Below, piece by piece: positions 16,267-23,797 of a stretch of 64,000 bases of DNA (position 1 is its first letter; each line of letters begins with the position of its first letter). The stretch is taken from positions 2,170,001 through 2,234,000 of the forward strand of contig NC_013169.1 of the NCBI RefSeq assembly GCF_000023925.1, read 5' to 3'. The position numbers and the translations under genes are program-made. The DNA is from Kytococcus sedentarius DSM 20547 (GTDB lineage Bacteria; Actinomycetota; Actinomycetes; Actinomycetales; Dermatophilaceae). The notes below the pieces were generated by a model. It searched no databases. It was not told where the DNA came from and saw nothing but the letters and a program-made list of their open reading frames with translations.

Positions 16267-17418
16267 TCAGAGCTGGTGGCCGACGAACACCGGCTCGTTC
16301 ACCAACCGCACCCCGAAGGCGTCCTCGACGCCCTCGCGGATCTCGCGCGCCAGATTGGCGACGTCTGCCGCGCGGGCGCCGCCCCGGTTCGTGATGGCCA
16401 GCGGGTGCTTGGTCGACAGGGCCGCCGGCCCCGGCATCGCGTAGCCCTTGCCGTAGCCGGCCTTGTCGATCAGCCACGCGGCACTGGTCTTGACCAGCCC
16501 CTCACCGGCGTCGAACTCCGGCGGCTCGGGCGCGTTCGGCCCCATCCGCTCGATGACGTGGGCCCGGACGTCGTCCATCTGGGCGGTCGTGATGATCGGG
16601 TTGGTGAAGAACGAGCCACAGGACCACGTGTCGTGGTCGTCGGCGTCCCAGACCATGCCCCGCTGGCGCCGCTGAGCCAGCACGGCCTCCCGAGCGTCCG
16701 CCAAGGGGACGCGCTCCCCCATCGCGACGTCGAGCCCCTGCGCCAGGGCGGCGTAGCCGACGGGCTGCGAGAGCTCGCTGCGCTCCAGGGAGAAGGTGAC
16801 CGCCAGGACGACGTAACGCCCCGTCGACCCCTTCCGGGTGCGCTTGAACACCGAGTCGCGGTAGGCGAACCCGCAGTCGGCGGCGCTGAACCGCTCGAGC
16901 TCGCCCGAGTCACGATCCAGCACCTCCACCCCCGTGATCGTCTGCGAGACGTCCTGCCCGTAGGCCCCGACGTTCTGGATGGGGGTCGACCCGACACAGC
17001 CGGGGATGCCGGAGAGCGCCTCGACGCCGCTCCACCCCTGCTCCACCGCGTGGGCGACGAACCCGTCCCAGGGCTCTCCCGCGGCGGCGCGCACCAGGAC
17101 GCGCTCGCCCGACCGGCCGGGCTCGCCACCGTCACCAGCGGGCCGCACCGCGTCCTCGAGCAGCTCGATGCCCCGCGTGGCGACCTGGACGACGGTGCCG
17201 GCAAAACCCGCATCGCTGATGACGAGGTTGGACCCACCGGAGACGAGAAGCAGGTCCTCCCCGGCCTCGTCCGCGGCGCGGACCGCGGCCACCAGGTCGT
17301 CGGTGCTCCCGGCGCGCACCAGGGTGCGGGCCGGGCCGCCCACCCGCAGCGTCGTCAGCGGCGCCAGCGGTGCGTCGTGCTCGACGGTCGAGGCCTCCGA
17401 GAGCGCGGGGGTGCTCAT
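16267..17418 (-). CDS. murB: UDP-N-acetylenolpyruvoylglucosamine reductase
   Basis: The 383-residue protein has the FAD-binding PLTTLRVGGPA and LVSGGSNLVISD, the catalytic region GIPGCVGSTPIQNVGAYGQ, and the C-terminal SCGSFFTNPI with the catalytic Ser and KTSAAWLIDKAG. It reduces UDP-GlcNAc-enolpyruvate to UDP-MurNAc with NADPH in peptidoglycan synthesis. It begins at ATG 17418, overlapping the stop of the upstream MaoC gene (ATGA), so it is the last gene of a three-gene unit with two dehydratase-like subunits, an order common in Micrococcales. Confidence 0.96.
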   Translation of the reverse strand: MSTPALSEASTVEHDAPLAPLTTLRVGGPARTLVRAGSTDDLVAAVRAADEAGEDLLLVSGGSNLVISDAGFAGTVVQVATRGIELLEDAVRPAGDGGEPGRSGERVLVRAAAGEPWDGFVAHAVEQGWSGVEALSGIPGCVGSTPIQNVGAYGQDVSQTITGVEVLDRDSGELERFSAADCGFAYRDSVFKRTRKGSTGRYVVLAVTFSLERSELSQPVGYAALAQGLDVAMGERVPLADAREAVLAQRRQRGMVWDADDHDTWSCGSFFTNPIITTAQMDDVRAHVIERMGPNAPEPPEFDAGEGLVKTSAAWLIDKAGYGKGYAMPGPAALSTKHPLAITNRGGARAADVANLAREIREGVEDAFGVRLVNEPVFVGHQL

Positions 17419-17879
17419 GCGCGGTCCCCGGAGAGGTCGACCACGGCGGTGGCCCTGCCCAGCACGGGCTTGGAGGCGCCCTCAGCGGTGACGGCGAGCT
17501 TCAGGGTGACCGTCTGGTCCTCGACGGCCTGCACGGTCGCCACCAGCGTCAGGACCGCCTCCCCGGGGTCCGGCACGACCACCGGCGCGGAGAAGCGCGT
17601 GGAGATCGAGGTGACCCGCGCGGGATCGCCCGCCCAGGACGCGATGCAGCTGGCGACCTGCCCCATCGTGAGCATGCCGTGGGCCAGGACGCCGGGCAGG
17701 CCGACCTCGGAGGCGATGCGGTCGCTCCAGTGGATGGGGTTGTGGTCACCCGACGCGCCGGCGTACGCGATGAGGTCCGCGCGCGTGAGGCGGATCGCCC
17801 GCTCGAGGACCTGGTCGCCCACGGTGAGCTCCGAGGCCTCCGGGGGGGTGGTGCAGGGGGTGTCGACGTAACGGGTCAT
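17415..17879 (-). CDS. MaoC-type dehydratase, catalytic subunit (HadB-like)
   Basis: The 154-residue hot-dog-fold protein contains the hydratase 2 motif with catalytic Asp and His: YAGASGDHNPIHWSD (about residues 40-54), then LPGVLAHGMLTMG. With its partner at 17879-18421 it corresponds to the HadA/HadB pair that dehydrates 3-hydroxyacyl thioesters in mycobacterial fatty-acid elongation; outside mycolate producers the true substrate is uncertain. TGATG overlap with the upstream gene and ATGA overlap with murB show tight coupling. Confidence 0.85.
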   Translation of the reverse strand: MTRYVDTPCTTPPEASELTVGDQVLERAIRLTRADLIAYAGASGDHNPIHWSDRIASEVGLPGVLAHGMLTMGQVASCIASWAGDPARVTSISTRFSAPVVVPDPGEAVLTLVATVQAVEDQTVTLKLAVTAEGASKPVLGRATAVVDLSGDRA

Positions 17880-18421
17880 CAGGCGTCCTTCCCAGCGGCG
17901 GGGGCGGCGTCCGGCGCGGACCCTGCGCCCTCCGGGGCGGGCTCCGGTGTCGTGGCGATGACGAGTGTGGAGGTACCGGTCGCCACGAGCTCGTCGGCGG
18001 CGTCCCGCACCTGCGTGGACAGCGACAGCATGCACGTGGTGCCGACCATCTTCGCGCTGGTCACCTCGGTGGTGGCGGTGAGCTCGTCGCCGGCGACGAC
18101 GGGACGCTCGTGCGTGAACGCCTGCGCCCCGTGCACGACGTTCTGCAGCCGGATGCCCAGGTCGGGGTCGGCCAGCATCAGGAAGTCCGCGGCCTGCGTC
18201 ACCTTCACGACGAAGGTCGGCGGCGCCACGAGGTCGCCGTAGCCCGCCGCCACGGCGGACTCCACGTGGTGGTGCAGCGGGTGCGTGGCACCCACCGCGC
18301 GGGCGAAGTCCCGGATGGCGGGACGCGCCACCTGGTAGGGGTCCGACAACGTCCAACGGCGGCCGCTGACCCGTTCGGCGAGGGTGCCGGGGGACGCGGC
18401 GGGGGTGTCCTGGGGCGTCAT
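17879..18421 (-). CDS. MaoC N-terminal-domain protein (HadA-like subunit)
   Basis: The 180-residue single hot-dog domain has the N-terminal MaoC/FAS1-dehydratase pattern (AIRDFARAVGATHPLHH, VAPPTFVVKV, HERPVVAGDEL) without the Asp-His catalytic motif of its partner, as expected for a stabilising subunit. A Pro/Ala-rich tail follows residue 155. TAGGGT seven bases before ATG 18421 suggests a leaderless start. In mycobacteria, rpmG-hadA-hadB-hadC lie directly before trpT-secE-nusG; here the same genes are found but 10 kb away from tRNA-Trp/secE. Confidence 0.82.
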   Translation of the reverse strand: MTPQDTPAASPGTLAERVSGRRWTLSDPYQVARPAIRDFARAVGATHPLHHHVESAVAAGYGDLVAPPTFVVKVTQAADFLMLADPDLGIRLQNVVHGAQAFTHERPVVAGDELTATTEVTSAKMVGTTCMLSLSTQVRDAADELVATGTSTLVIATTPEPAPEGAGSAPDAAPAAGKDA

Positions 18422-18450
18422 GCCCCAAACCCTATGCGACCGGGGACGCC

Positions 18451-18485
18451 GCGAGGGCCGCCCCCGTGGTAGGAGCGGCCCTCGC
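18451..18485 (-). terminator. Hairpin between rpmG and the HadA-like gene
   Basis: An 11-bp perfect inverted repeat GCGAGGGCCGC/GCGGCCCTCGC with a 13-base loop lies just after the rpmG stop on the minus strand. Confidence 0.65.
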
Positions 18486-18506
18486 TGGTGTGCGTCGGTG
18501 CGGACC

Positions 18507-18677
18507 TCAGCGGGTCTCGCGGTGCGCGGTGTGGGACTGGCAGCGCGCGCAGAACTTCTTCAACTCAAGACGGTCGGGGTTGTTCCGACGGTTCTTCTTG
18601 GTGATGTAGTTGCGCTCCTTGCAGTCCGTGCACGCCAGAGTGATCTTCGGGCGGACGTCAGCGCTCTTGCTGGCCAT
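18507..18677 (-). CDS. rpmG: 50S ribosomal protein L33, zinc-ribbon type
   Basis: The 56-residue protein reads [19 protein letters not shown] through [15 protein letters not shown]. Two CxxC pairs (CTDC and CARC) mark the zinc-binding form of L33. It lies upstream of the HadA/HadB-like genes as in other actinobacteria and is separated from them by a hairpin. The window's other small ribosomal gene, rpmF, lacks cysteines, so zinc-dependent and zinc-free paralogues are mixed here. Confidence 0.95.
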   Translation of the reverse strand: MASKSADVRPKITLACTDCKERNYITKKNRRNNPDRLELKKFCARCQSHTAHRETR

Positions 18678-18760
18678 GGGGCAACCTGCTCTCGGACGAT
18701 GGTTCGTGGTGTGCCCTGGACGGGCACGGTGTCGGGCCCTGGTCCAGGGCCGTCTACCAG

Positions 18761-18834
18761 TAGCGGGGAGGGGGCTCGATCCCCTGACCTCACGATTATG
18801 AGTCGTGCGCTCTAACCAGCTGAGCTACCCCGCC
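18761..18834 (-). tRNA. tRNA-Met (CAT, elongator)
   Basis: The 74-nt cloverleaf has acceptor GGCGGGG/CCCCGCT, D-arm AGCTCAGCTGGTTAGAGC, an anticodon stem CACGA with loop CTCATAA (anticodon CAT), and T-loop GATCGAGCC. The first acceptor position is a G-T pair and the anticodon stem lacks the three G-C pairs of an initiator tRNA, so this is the elongator or, less likely, an Ile tRNA with modified C34. Confidence 0.93.
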
Positions 18835-18872
18835 TCGGCGGGATGACCGACCGGCTGGTCGGCCTCCACCAG

Positions 18873-18945
18873 AGCCCCCAAACGGAATCGAACCGTTGAC
18901 CTTCTCCTTACCATGGAGACGCTCTGCCGACTGAGCTATGGGGGC
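18873..18945 (-). tRNA. tRNA-Thr (GGT)
   Basis: The 73-nt cloverleaf has acceptor GCCCCCA/TGGGGGC, discriminator T, anticodon stem TCTCC/GGAGA with loop ATGGTAA (anticodon GGT), and T-arm GGTTCGATTCC. It lies 38 bases upstream of tRNA-Met on the same strand and is probably cotranscribed with it and rpmG, the common actinobacterial Thr-Met-rpmG order. Confidence 0.96.
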
Positions 18946-19024
18946 CTGCGGCGTGAACCGCTCGGAGAATCTTACACACGCACCCCGAGAAGCGCCAATC
19001 GGCTCCAGCACGCCGAAACTCGGC

Positions 19025-20032
19025 TCACCCCAGGGGGCTCACCACCCCGGTCATGTGCACGATCGAGGGGTCCTTCGCGGTCACGGCGATCTGCACCGGC
19101 CGCGCGCCGGCGCGACCGGTGCCACCCGGAGTGCCGCCCGCGGCCGCCGCGAGGTCGCCCGGGGTCGTCGAGGAGGTCCGCAGGGCGACGGTCGAGGGCA
19201 GGAACAGCGGCTTGCCGAACTGCACCTCGATCTCGTGGACCTCCGGCACCCGGGGTCCCAGCGCGGCCACCGCACGGGCGGCGGTGTACATGCCGTGCGC
19301 GATGGCGCGCTTGAACCCGAACGCCTTGGCTGTGAGCTTCGAGAGGTGGATGGGATTGGCGTCGCCGGCCACCCCGGCGTAGCGCCGGCCGGTGTCGGCC
19401 CCAAGCCGCCACCGGGCCCGCTCGGGCAACGCCCCGGCATCGACCGCCCCGTGCGACGGGCCGGCTGCGTCACCAGGCGCGCCCTCCAGTCGCGCGCCAC
19501 GGGCCAGGTAGTCGCTCCAGCCCTCCCACACCACGCGCCCGTCGACCTCCGCCGAGGCGGCGAGGGTCACGAGCACCCCCTTGGGGTGGCTCGCGAGCCC
19601 GTCGGCCCACACCGAGAGGGTGGGTTCGGCATCGGGCGCGACCGGGGCGTGCATGCGCCAGCGGTTGGCGATGTGCACCAGGCCCAGGACGGCCAGCGGG
19701 AAGTCCGTGGCCGTCATCAGCTTCATCTGCAGGCCGAAGGTGCGCACGTGCAGCCAGGTCGAGGGGACCGGACCGCCCAGCGAGTACCCGCAGAGGCGCG
19801 CGTAGTCGGCGAGCTCGCGGGTGGACCACCCCGCATCGGCCACCACGAGGCGGCGTGCCGGCAGGTCGTCGGGGCCGAGGGACGAACGGCCCTTCGCGCG
19901 GACCGCCCGCCCGAACAGGGAGACCGGGCTGGGGACCGCGTCCAGGTGCTCGACCTCGAGATCGCGACGGGAGGGTGCGGGGGTGGCAGCCCCGGACGAC
20001 GGGATACCGGGCGTGCTGGCTCGGGTCGACAT
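19025..20032 (-). CDS. MaoC-family enoyl-CoA hydratase/dehydratase, double hot-dog
   Basis: The 335-residue protein has an N-terminal hot-dog-like half and a C-terminal MaoC half with the catalytic motif YAGVAGDANPIHLS followed by AIAHGMYT. Note that the usual Asp-His spacing DxNPIH is kept. It likely hydrates 2-enoyl-CoA to 3-hydroxyacyl-CoA. One base separates its ATG (20032) from the stop of the upstream FabG-like gene, and a thiolase precedes that, so the three form a beta-oxidation-type operon. Confidence 0.85.
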   Translation of the reverse strand: MSTRASTPGIPSSGAATPAPSRRDLEVEHLDAVPSPVSLFGRAVRAKGRSSLGPDDLPARRLVVADAGWSTRELADYARLCGYSLGGPVPSTWLHVRTFGLQMKLMTATDFPLAVLGLVHIANRWRMHAPVAPDAEPTLSVWADGLASHPKGVLVTLAASAEVDGRVVWEGWSDYLARGARLEGAPGDAAGPSHGAVDAGALPERARWRLGADTGRRYAGVAGDANPIHLSKLTAKAFGFKRAIAHGMYTAARAVAALGPRVPEVHEIEVQFGKPLFLPSTVALRTSSTTPGDLAAAAGGTPGGTGRAGARPVQIAVTAKDPSIVHMTGVVSPLG

Positions 20033-20033
20033 G

Positions 20034-21521
20034 TCAGGCTCCCAACTGGCTCTGGCCGCAGACCCGCAGCACCTGGCCCGTGACCCCGCCGTTGGCAGGA
20101 CGGGCGAGGAACGCGATGGTCTCGGCGACGTCCACCGGCAGGCCACCCTGCGCCATCGAGTTGATGCGCCGGCCCACCTCGCGGGTGACCGCGGGGATCT
20201 TGCCGGTCATCTCGGTCTCGATGAAGCCCGGGGCCACGGCGTTCACCGTCACGCCCCGCGGGGCGAGAGTCGGCGCCATCGAGCGCACCATACCCATGAC
20301 CCCGGCCTTGGAGGCGGCGTAGTTCGCCTGCCCCCGGTTGCCGCCGATGCCCGAGGTGGAGGCCACGCCGACGATGGCACTGCCCGCACCGAGGCCGCCG
20401 TCGATGCCGGACAGCAGCACCTCGTTGATGCCGAACTGCGCCTGCAGGTTCACCTGCAGCACCGAGTTCCAGCGGGCAGCGTCGGTGTTCACCAGCAGCT
20501 TGTCGCGCGTGATGCCGGCGTTGTGGACGATCGCGTGGAGCCGGTCCGCACCGGACCGGACCACGGCGGCGGCGAGGCGCTCCCCCGCATCGGCGGCGGT
20601 GATGTCCAGCTGCAGCGCCACCCCGCCGATCTCGTTCATGACCGCGGCGAGCGCGTCACCGGCGGGCGGCACGTCCACGCCGATCACGCGCGCCCCGTCA
20701 CGGGCGAAGGTGCGGGCGATGTCGGCGCCGATGCCGCGCGCAGCGCCCGTGACCACCACGGTGGCACCGGCGTACGGCTGCGCGTCGGCGGCTTGCGGGT
20801 CCAGCCAGCCCAGGGCCTCGCCCGACCGCCCCGCGACCGACTGCGAGACGCGCAGCGGCTGGCCCGAGACGTAGGCCGAGCGGGCCGAGAGGAAGAACTC
20901 CAACGGCTCGACCAGCTCCGGCGCGATGGCCGCGGCCACCTGACCGCCGTCGGCACCAGCGCCCGCGGCCCGACCGAGGCCCGGGTCCACCCAGAGCAGG
21001 TTGGCCGTGGCACCGCCGCGCAGCTCCTTGCCGATGGAGCGCATGATGCCCTCGAGGGCCTGGGCAGCAGCCACCTGCTCGGTGGGAGCGCCCGACGCGA
21101 CCAGGGCGTCGGGCGTGGTGCCCAGCACCAGGACCCGTCCACTGCGGGCGAGGCGCTTGAGGGTGGCCCGTGCGGCGCGGCGCAGCAGGTCGAGGTCGGC
21201 CAAGGTGGTGGCCGCGGTCATGTCCAGCACCAGCGCGGCGGGGCGCGCGTCGCCGGCAACCTGCTGCGGTGCCTCGTCGGCCTGCTCCACCGGCAGCTCG
21301 GGGCGCAGCACCTCCACCCCGTGGCCGGCGAGGAAGGTCTCGACCTGACCCAGCAGCGGGGCGGCCCCGGCACCGGCGAGCACGGCCGGGCCGTCCAGCA
21401 GCAGCTGGCCCGGCTCGTAGCGGCGAAGCGGCACCGGGCGGGGCAGCCCCAGCGTGCTGGCGAGCTTGGCCCCGAGGTCGGAGTTCACGAAGTTCAGGTA
21501 GCCGTCCCGCGAGCGGTTCAC
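20034..21521 (-). CDS. 3-oxoacyl-ACP/CoA reductase, large FabG4-like form
   Basis: The 495-residue protein has a non-catalytic N-terminal domain of about 200 residues and a C-terminal short-chain dehydrogenase domain with TGAARGIG (cofactor), VHNAGI, the catalytic Ser in VGVASTSGIGG and YxxxK in NYAASKAG. The doubled length is that of mycobacterial FabG4 (high-molecular-weight, NAD-preferring), linked to fatty-acid degradation or PHA-type chemistry. I chose GTG 21521 because GGAGG lies four bases upstream and homologues start NRSRDGYLNFVNS-like; ATG 21572, overlapping the thiolase stop, would add 17 residues. Confidence 0.87.
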   Translation of the reverse strand: MNRSRDGYLNFVNSDLGAKLASTLGLPRPVPLRRYEPGQLLLDGPAVLAGAGAAPLLGQVETFLAGHGVEVLRPELPVEQADEAPQQVAGDARPAALVLDMTAATTLADLDLLRRAARATLKRLARSGRVLVLGTTPDALVASGAPTEQVAAAQALEGIMRSIGKELRGGATANLLWVDPGLGRAAGAGADGGQVAAAIAPELVEPLEFFLSARSAYVSGQPLRVSQSVAGRSGEALGWLDPQAADAQPYAGATVVVTGAARGIGADIARTFARDGARVIGVDVPPAGDALAAVMNEIGGVALQLDITAADAGERLAAAVVRSGADRLHAIVHNAGITRDKLLVNTDAARWNSVLQVNLQAQFGINEVLLSGIDGGLGAGSAIVGVASTSGIGGNRGQANYAASKAGVMGMVRSMAPTLAPRGVTVNAVAPGFIETEMTGKIPAVTREVGRRINSMAQGGLPVDVAETIAFLARPANGGVTGQVLRVCGQSQLGA

Positions 21522-21571
21522 AGCGCCTCCAGTCGTCGCACGGTCATCGGTCCTCACGTCGCGCCCGGCCA

Positions 21572-22882
21572 TCACACGGCCTCCAGGATCGCGACGACAC
21601 CCTGACCACCGGCGGCGCAGATGGAGATGAGCCCGCGGCCGCTGCCCTTCTGGTGCAGCAGCTGGGCGAGCGTGCCGACGATGCGGCCGCCGGTGGCGGC
21701 GAAGGGGTGCCCCGCAGCCAGCGAGGAGCCCTTGACGTTCAACCGGCTGCGGTCGATGGCCCCCAGCGCTCCGGGCAACCCCAGCCGGGTGCGGCAGAAC
21801 TCCTCGTCCTCCCACGCTGCCAGCGTGACCTCGACCGTGGAGGCGAACGCCTCGTGGATCTCGTAGAAGTCGAAGTCCTGCAGGCTCACGCCCTGGCGCT
21901 CGAGCAGACGCGGCACCGCGAAGATCGGGGCGGTGAGCAGCCCGTCGTCGCCGTGGACGTAGTCGACGGCCGCCACCTCGGCGTCCACGAAGCGCGCCAG
22001 CGGGGTCAGCCGGTGCTGCGCGGCCCACTCGGGCGAGGAGAGCAGCACAGCCGCCGCCCCGTCGGTGAGCGGCGTGGAGTTCCCGGCGGTGAGCGTCCCC
22101 GGCTGGCCCGCGTAGCCGTCCTTGCCGAAGACGACCTTGAGCCCGGCCAGCTTCTCCTCGGTGGTGTCCGGCCGCAGGAACGCGTCGCGCGACAGACCCA
22201 GGTAGGGCGTCACCAGCTTGTCGAAGAAGCCCTCGTCCCAGGCCGCGGCGAGGTTCTGGTGGCTGCGCACCGCGAGCGCGTCCTGCGCCTCGCGCGTGAT
22301 CTTCCACTCGGCCGCCGTGCGGGCCATGTGCTCCCCCATCGACAGGCCGGTGCGGGGCTCTGCGTTCTGGGGGGACTCCGGCGCGAGGTCGCCGGGGCGG
22401 ATGGAGCCCAGCGCCTTGAGCTTCTGGGCCGGCTTCTTGGCGTGGGAGAGGTCGAGCAGCGCCCGGCGCAGGCCGTCGCCCAGGGAGATCGGGGCGTCCG
22501 ATGCGGTGTCGACCCCGGCGCCGATGCCCGCCTCGATCTGGCCGGCGGCGATCTTGTTGGCCACCTGGATGACCGTCTCCAGACCCGTGCCACAGGCCTG
22601 CTGCAGGTCGTAGGCAGGGGTGCGCGCGTCCAGGGCCGAGCCCAGGACGGCCTCGCGGGTGAGGTTGAAGTCCCGGGCGTGCTTGAGCACGGCGCCGGCT
22701 GCGACCTCACCCAGTCGCTCACCGGCCAGCCCGTAGCGGGCGACCAGCCCGTCGAGCGTGGCGGTGAGCATGTCCTGGTTGCTGGCCTGGGCGTAGTGCC
22801 CACCGGCCTTGGCGAAGGGGATGCGGTTGGCGCCCACCACGAGCGCGGTGCCCCGGGGGGTGGGAGGGTGGTGCTCGGCCAT
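21572..22882 (-). CDS. Acetyl-CoA acyltransferase (thiolase, FadA/FadI type)
   Basis: The 436-residue thiolase has the acyl-accepting Cys in DLQQACGTGLE, the GHPF-type loop AAGHPFAATGGR with the EIHEAFA His region, and the second Cys in ISICAAGGQG. It cleaves 3-oxoacyl-CoA with CoA in beta-oxidation, or condenses acyl-CoAs in reverse. AGGAG precedes ATG 22882. It is the first gene of the thiolase-FabG-MaoC operon and is divergent from a TetR regulator with a dyad between them. Confidence 0.92.
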   Translation of the reverse strand: MAEHHPPTPRGTALVVGANRIPFAKAGGHYAQASNQDMLTATLDGLVARYGLAGERLGEVAAGAVLKHARDFNLTREAVLGSALDARTPAYDLQQACGTGLETVIQVANKIAAGQIEAGIGAGVDTASDAPISLGDGLRRALLDLSHAKKPAQKLKALGSIRPGDLAPESPQNAEPRTGLSMGEHMARTAAEWKITREAQDALAVRSHQNLAAAWDEGFFDKLVTPYLGLSRDAFLRPDTTEEKLAGLKVVFGKDGYAGQPGTLTAGNSTPLTDGAAAVLLSSPEWAAQHRLTPLARFVDAEVAAVDYVHGDDGLLTAPIFAVPRLLERQGVSLQDFDFYEIHEAFASTVEVTLAAWEDEEFCRTRLGLPGALGAIDRSRLNVKGSSLAAGHPFAATGGRIVGTLAQLLHQKGSGRGLISICAAGGQGVVAILEAV

Positions 22883-22996
22883 GCTGCGAACTCCTGGTGT
22901 GAGAGCGGGGTGCTGCAGATCTCGGTCACCCGACGCCTGGCGCGGCGGCCCTGACGGGCCCGGCCACACGCTGGGTCTGCTGCCGAGAATAACAGG

Positions 22997-23014
22997 TACA
23001 CGACGTTCCGTATA
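22997..23014. promoter_or_regulatory. Candidate TetR operator between thiolase and TetR genes
   Basis: TACACG, six bases, then CGTATA form an inverted repeat with one mismatch per arm. It lies in the 159-base divergent spacer, upstream of the -10-like TACAGT for the TetR gene. Position and symmetry suit an operator controlling both directions. Confidence 0.45.
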
Positions 23015-23041
23015 TGGTCATTTCCGGCTACAGTGACGCGC

Positions 23042-23797
23042 ATGGAGACCCTGCCGCACGGCGCCGCGCGCCGGATCGACGGACGGACCACACGGTGGGA
23101 CGCCCACCGGGCGCGACGCCGGGCCGAGCTGACCCAGGCGGCCCTGCGCGCACTGCGCCGGCACGGTCCCGGCATCGGCATGGAGGAGATCGCCGCGGAG
23201 GCCTGCACCTCCCGCACCGTGCTCTACCGGCACCTCGGTGACCGGGCCGGCGCCTGGCGCGCCGTCATCGAGTCCGTCGACGCCCTGGTCTGGGGCGACA
23301 TGGCCGCCGCCACCGAGGCCGCCGGCACCCAGCGGAGCCCGCGGACGGTGATCGCGGCCATCACCGACTCCTACCTGGCCCTCGTGGAGCGGGACCCCGA
23401 GATCTACCGCTTCGTCGTGACCCGTCCGCTCAACGACACCGACGGGGACGACCCCGTGGCCGGCATGTCGAGCCGCATGGGCGAACGCCTCACCCCGGTG
23501 ATGGAGCACCTGCTGCGGACCGCCGCACGCGCCGGCGGGGCAGCCGGGGCGGCGTCCGTGACCAGCGAGACCGCGCGCACCCTGGCCCACGGGCTGGTGG
23601 GCCTGGTGCGCTTCGTCTGCGAGGACTGGGTCTCCCGCCACGACCGCCCGCCCCGTGAGCAGCTGGTGAACGAGGTGGCCGAGCTCTTCGGCGCGCGCTT
23701 CGACGCGATCGCCGCCGGGCCCGCCACGCCCCGTGCCGCCCAGCCGGGCCCCCAGGACACACCCTGCACGCACCCCACCCCAGGAGCGACCCGATGA
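23042..23797 (+). CDS. TetR-family regulator of the adjacent fatty-acid genes
   Basis: The 251-residue protein has a TetR HTH (TQAALRALRRHGPGIGMEEIAAEACTSRTVLYRHLGD, split here only for description, about residues 31-67) and a long helical C-terminus. It is divergent from the thiolase-FabG-MaoC operon and coupled by ATGA overlap to the acyl-CoA oxidase gene, so it probably represses both in the absence of an acyl-CoA ligand. ATG 23042 lies seven bases after TACAGT; GTG 23033 in frame is an alternative. Confidence 0.87.
   Translation: METLPHGAARRIDGRTTRWDAHRARRRAELTQAALRALRRHGPGIGMEEIAAEACTSRTVLYRHLGDRAGAWRAVIESVDALVWGDMAAATEAAGTQRSPRTVIAAITDSYLALVERDPEIYRFVVTRPLNDTDGDDPVAGMSSRMGERLTPVMEHLLRTAARAGGAAGAASVTSETARTLAHGLVGLVRFVCEDWVSRHDRPPREQLVNEVAELFGARFDAIAAGPATPRAAQPGPQDTPCTHPTPGATR

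Noticed and set aside
18761-18834. tRNA with CAT anticodon considered as initiator tRNA-fMet
   Set aside because: It lacks the three consecutive G-C pairs in the anticodon stem that mark initiators.
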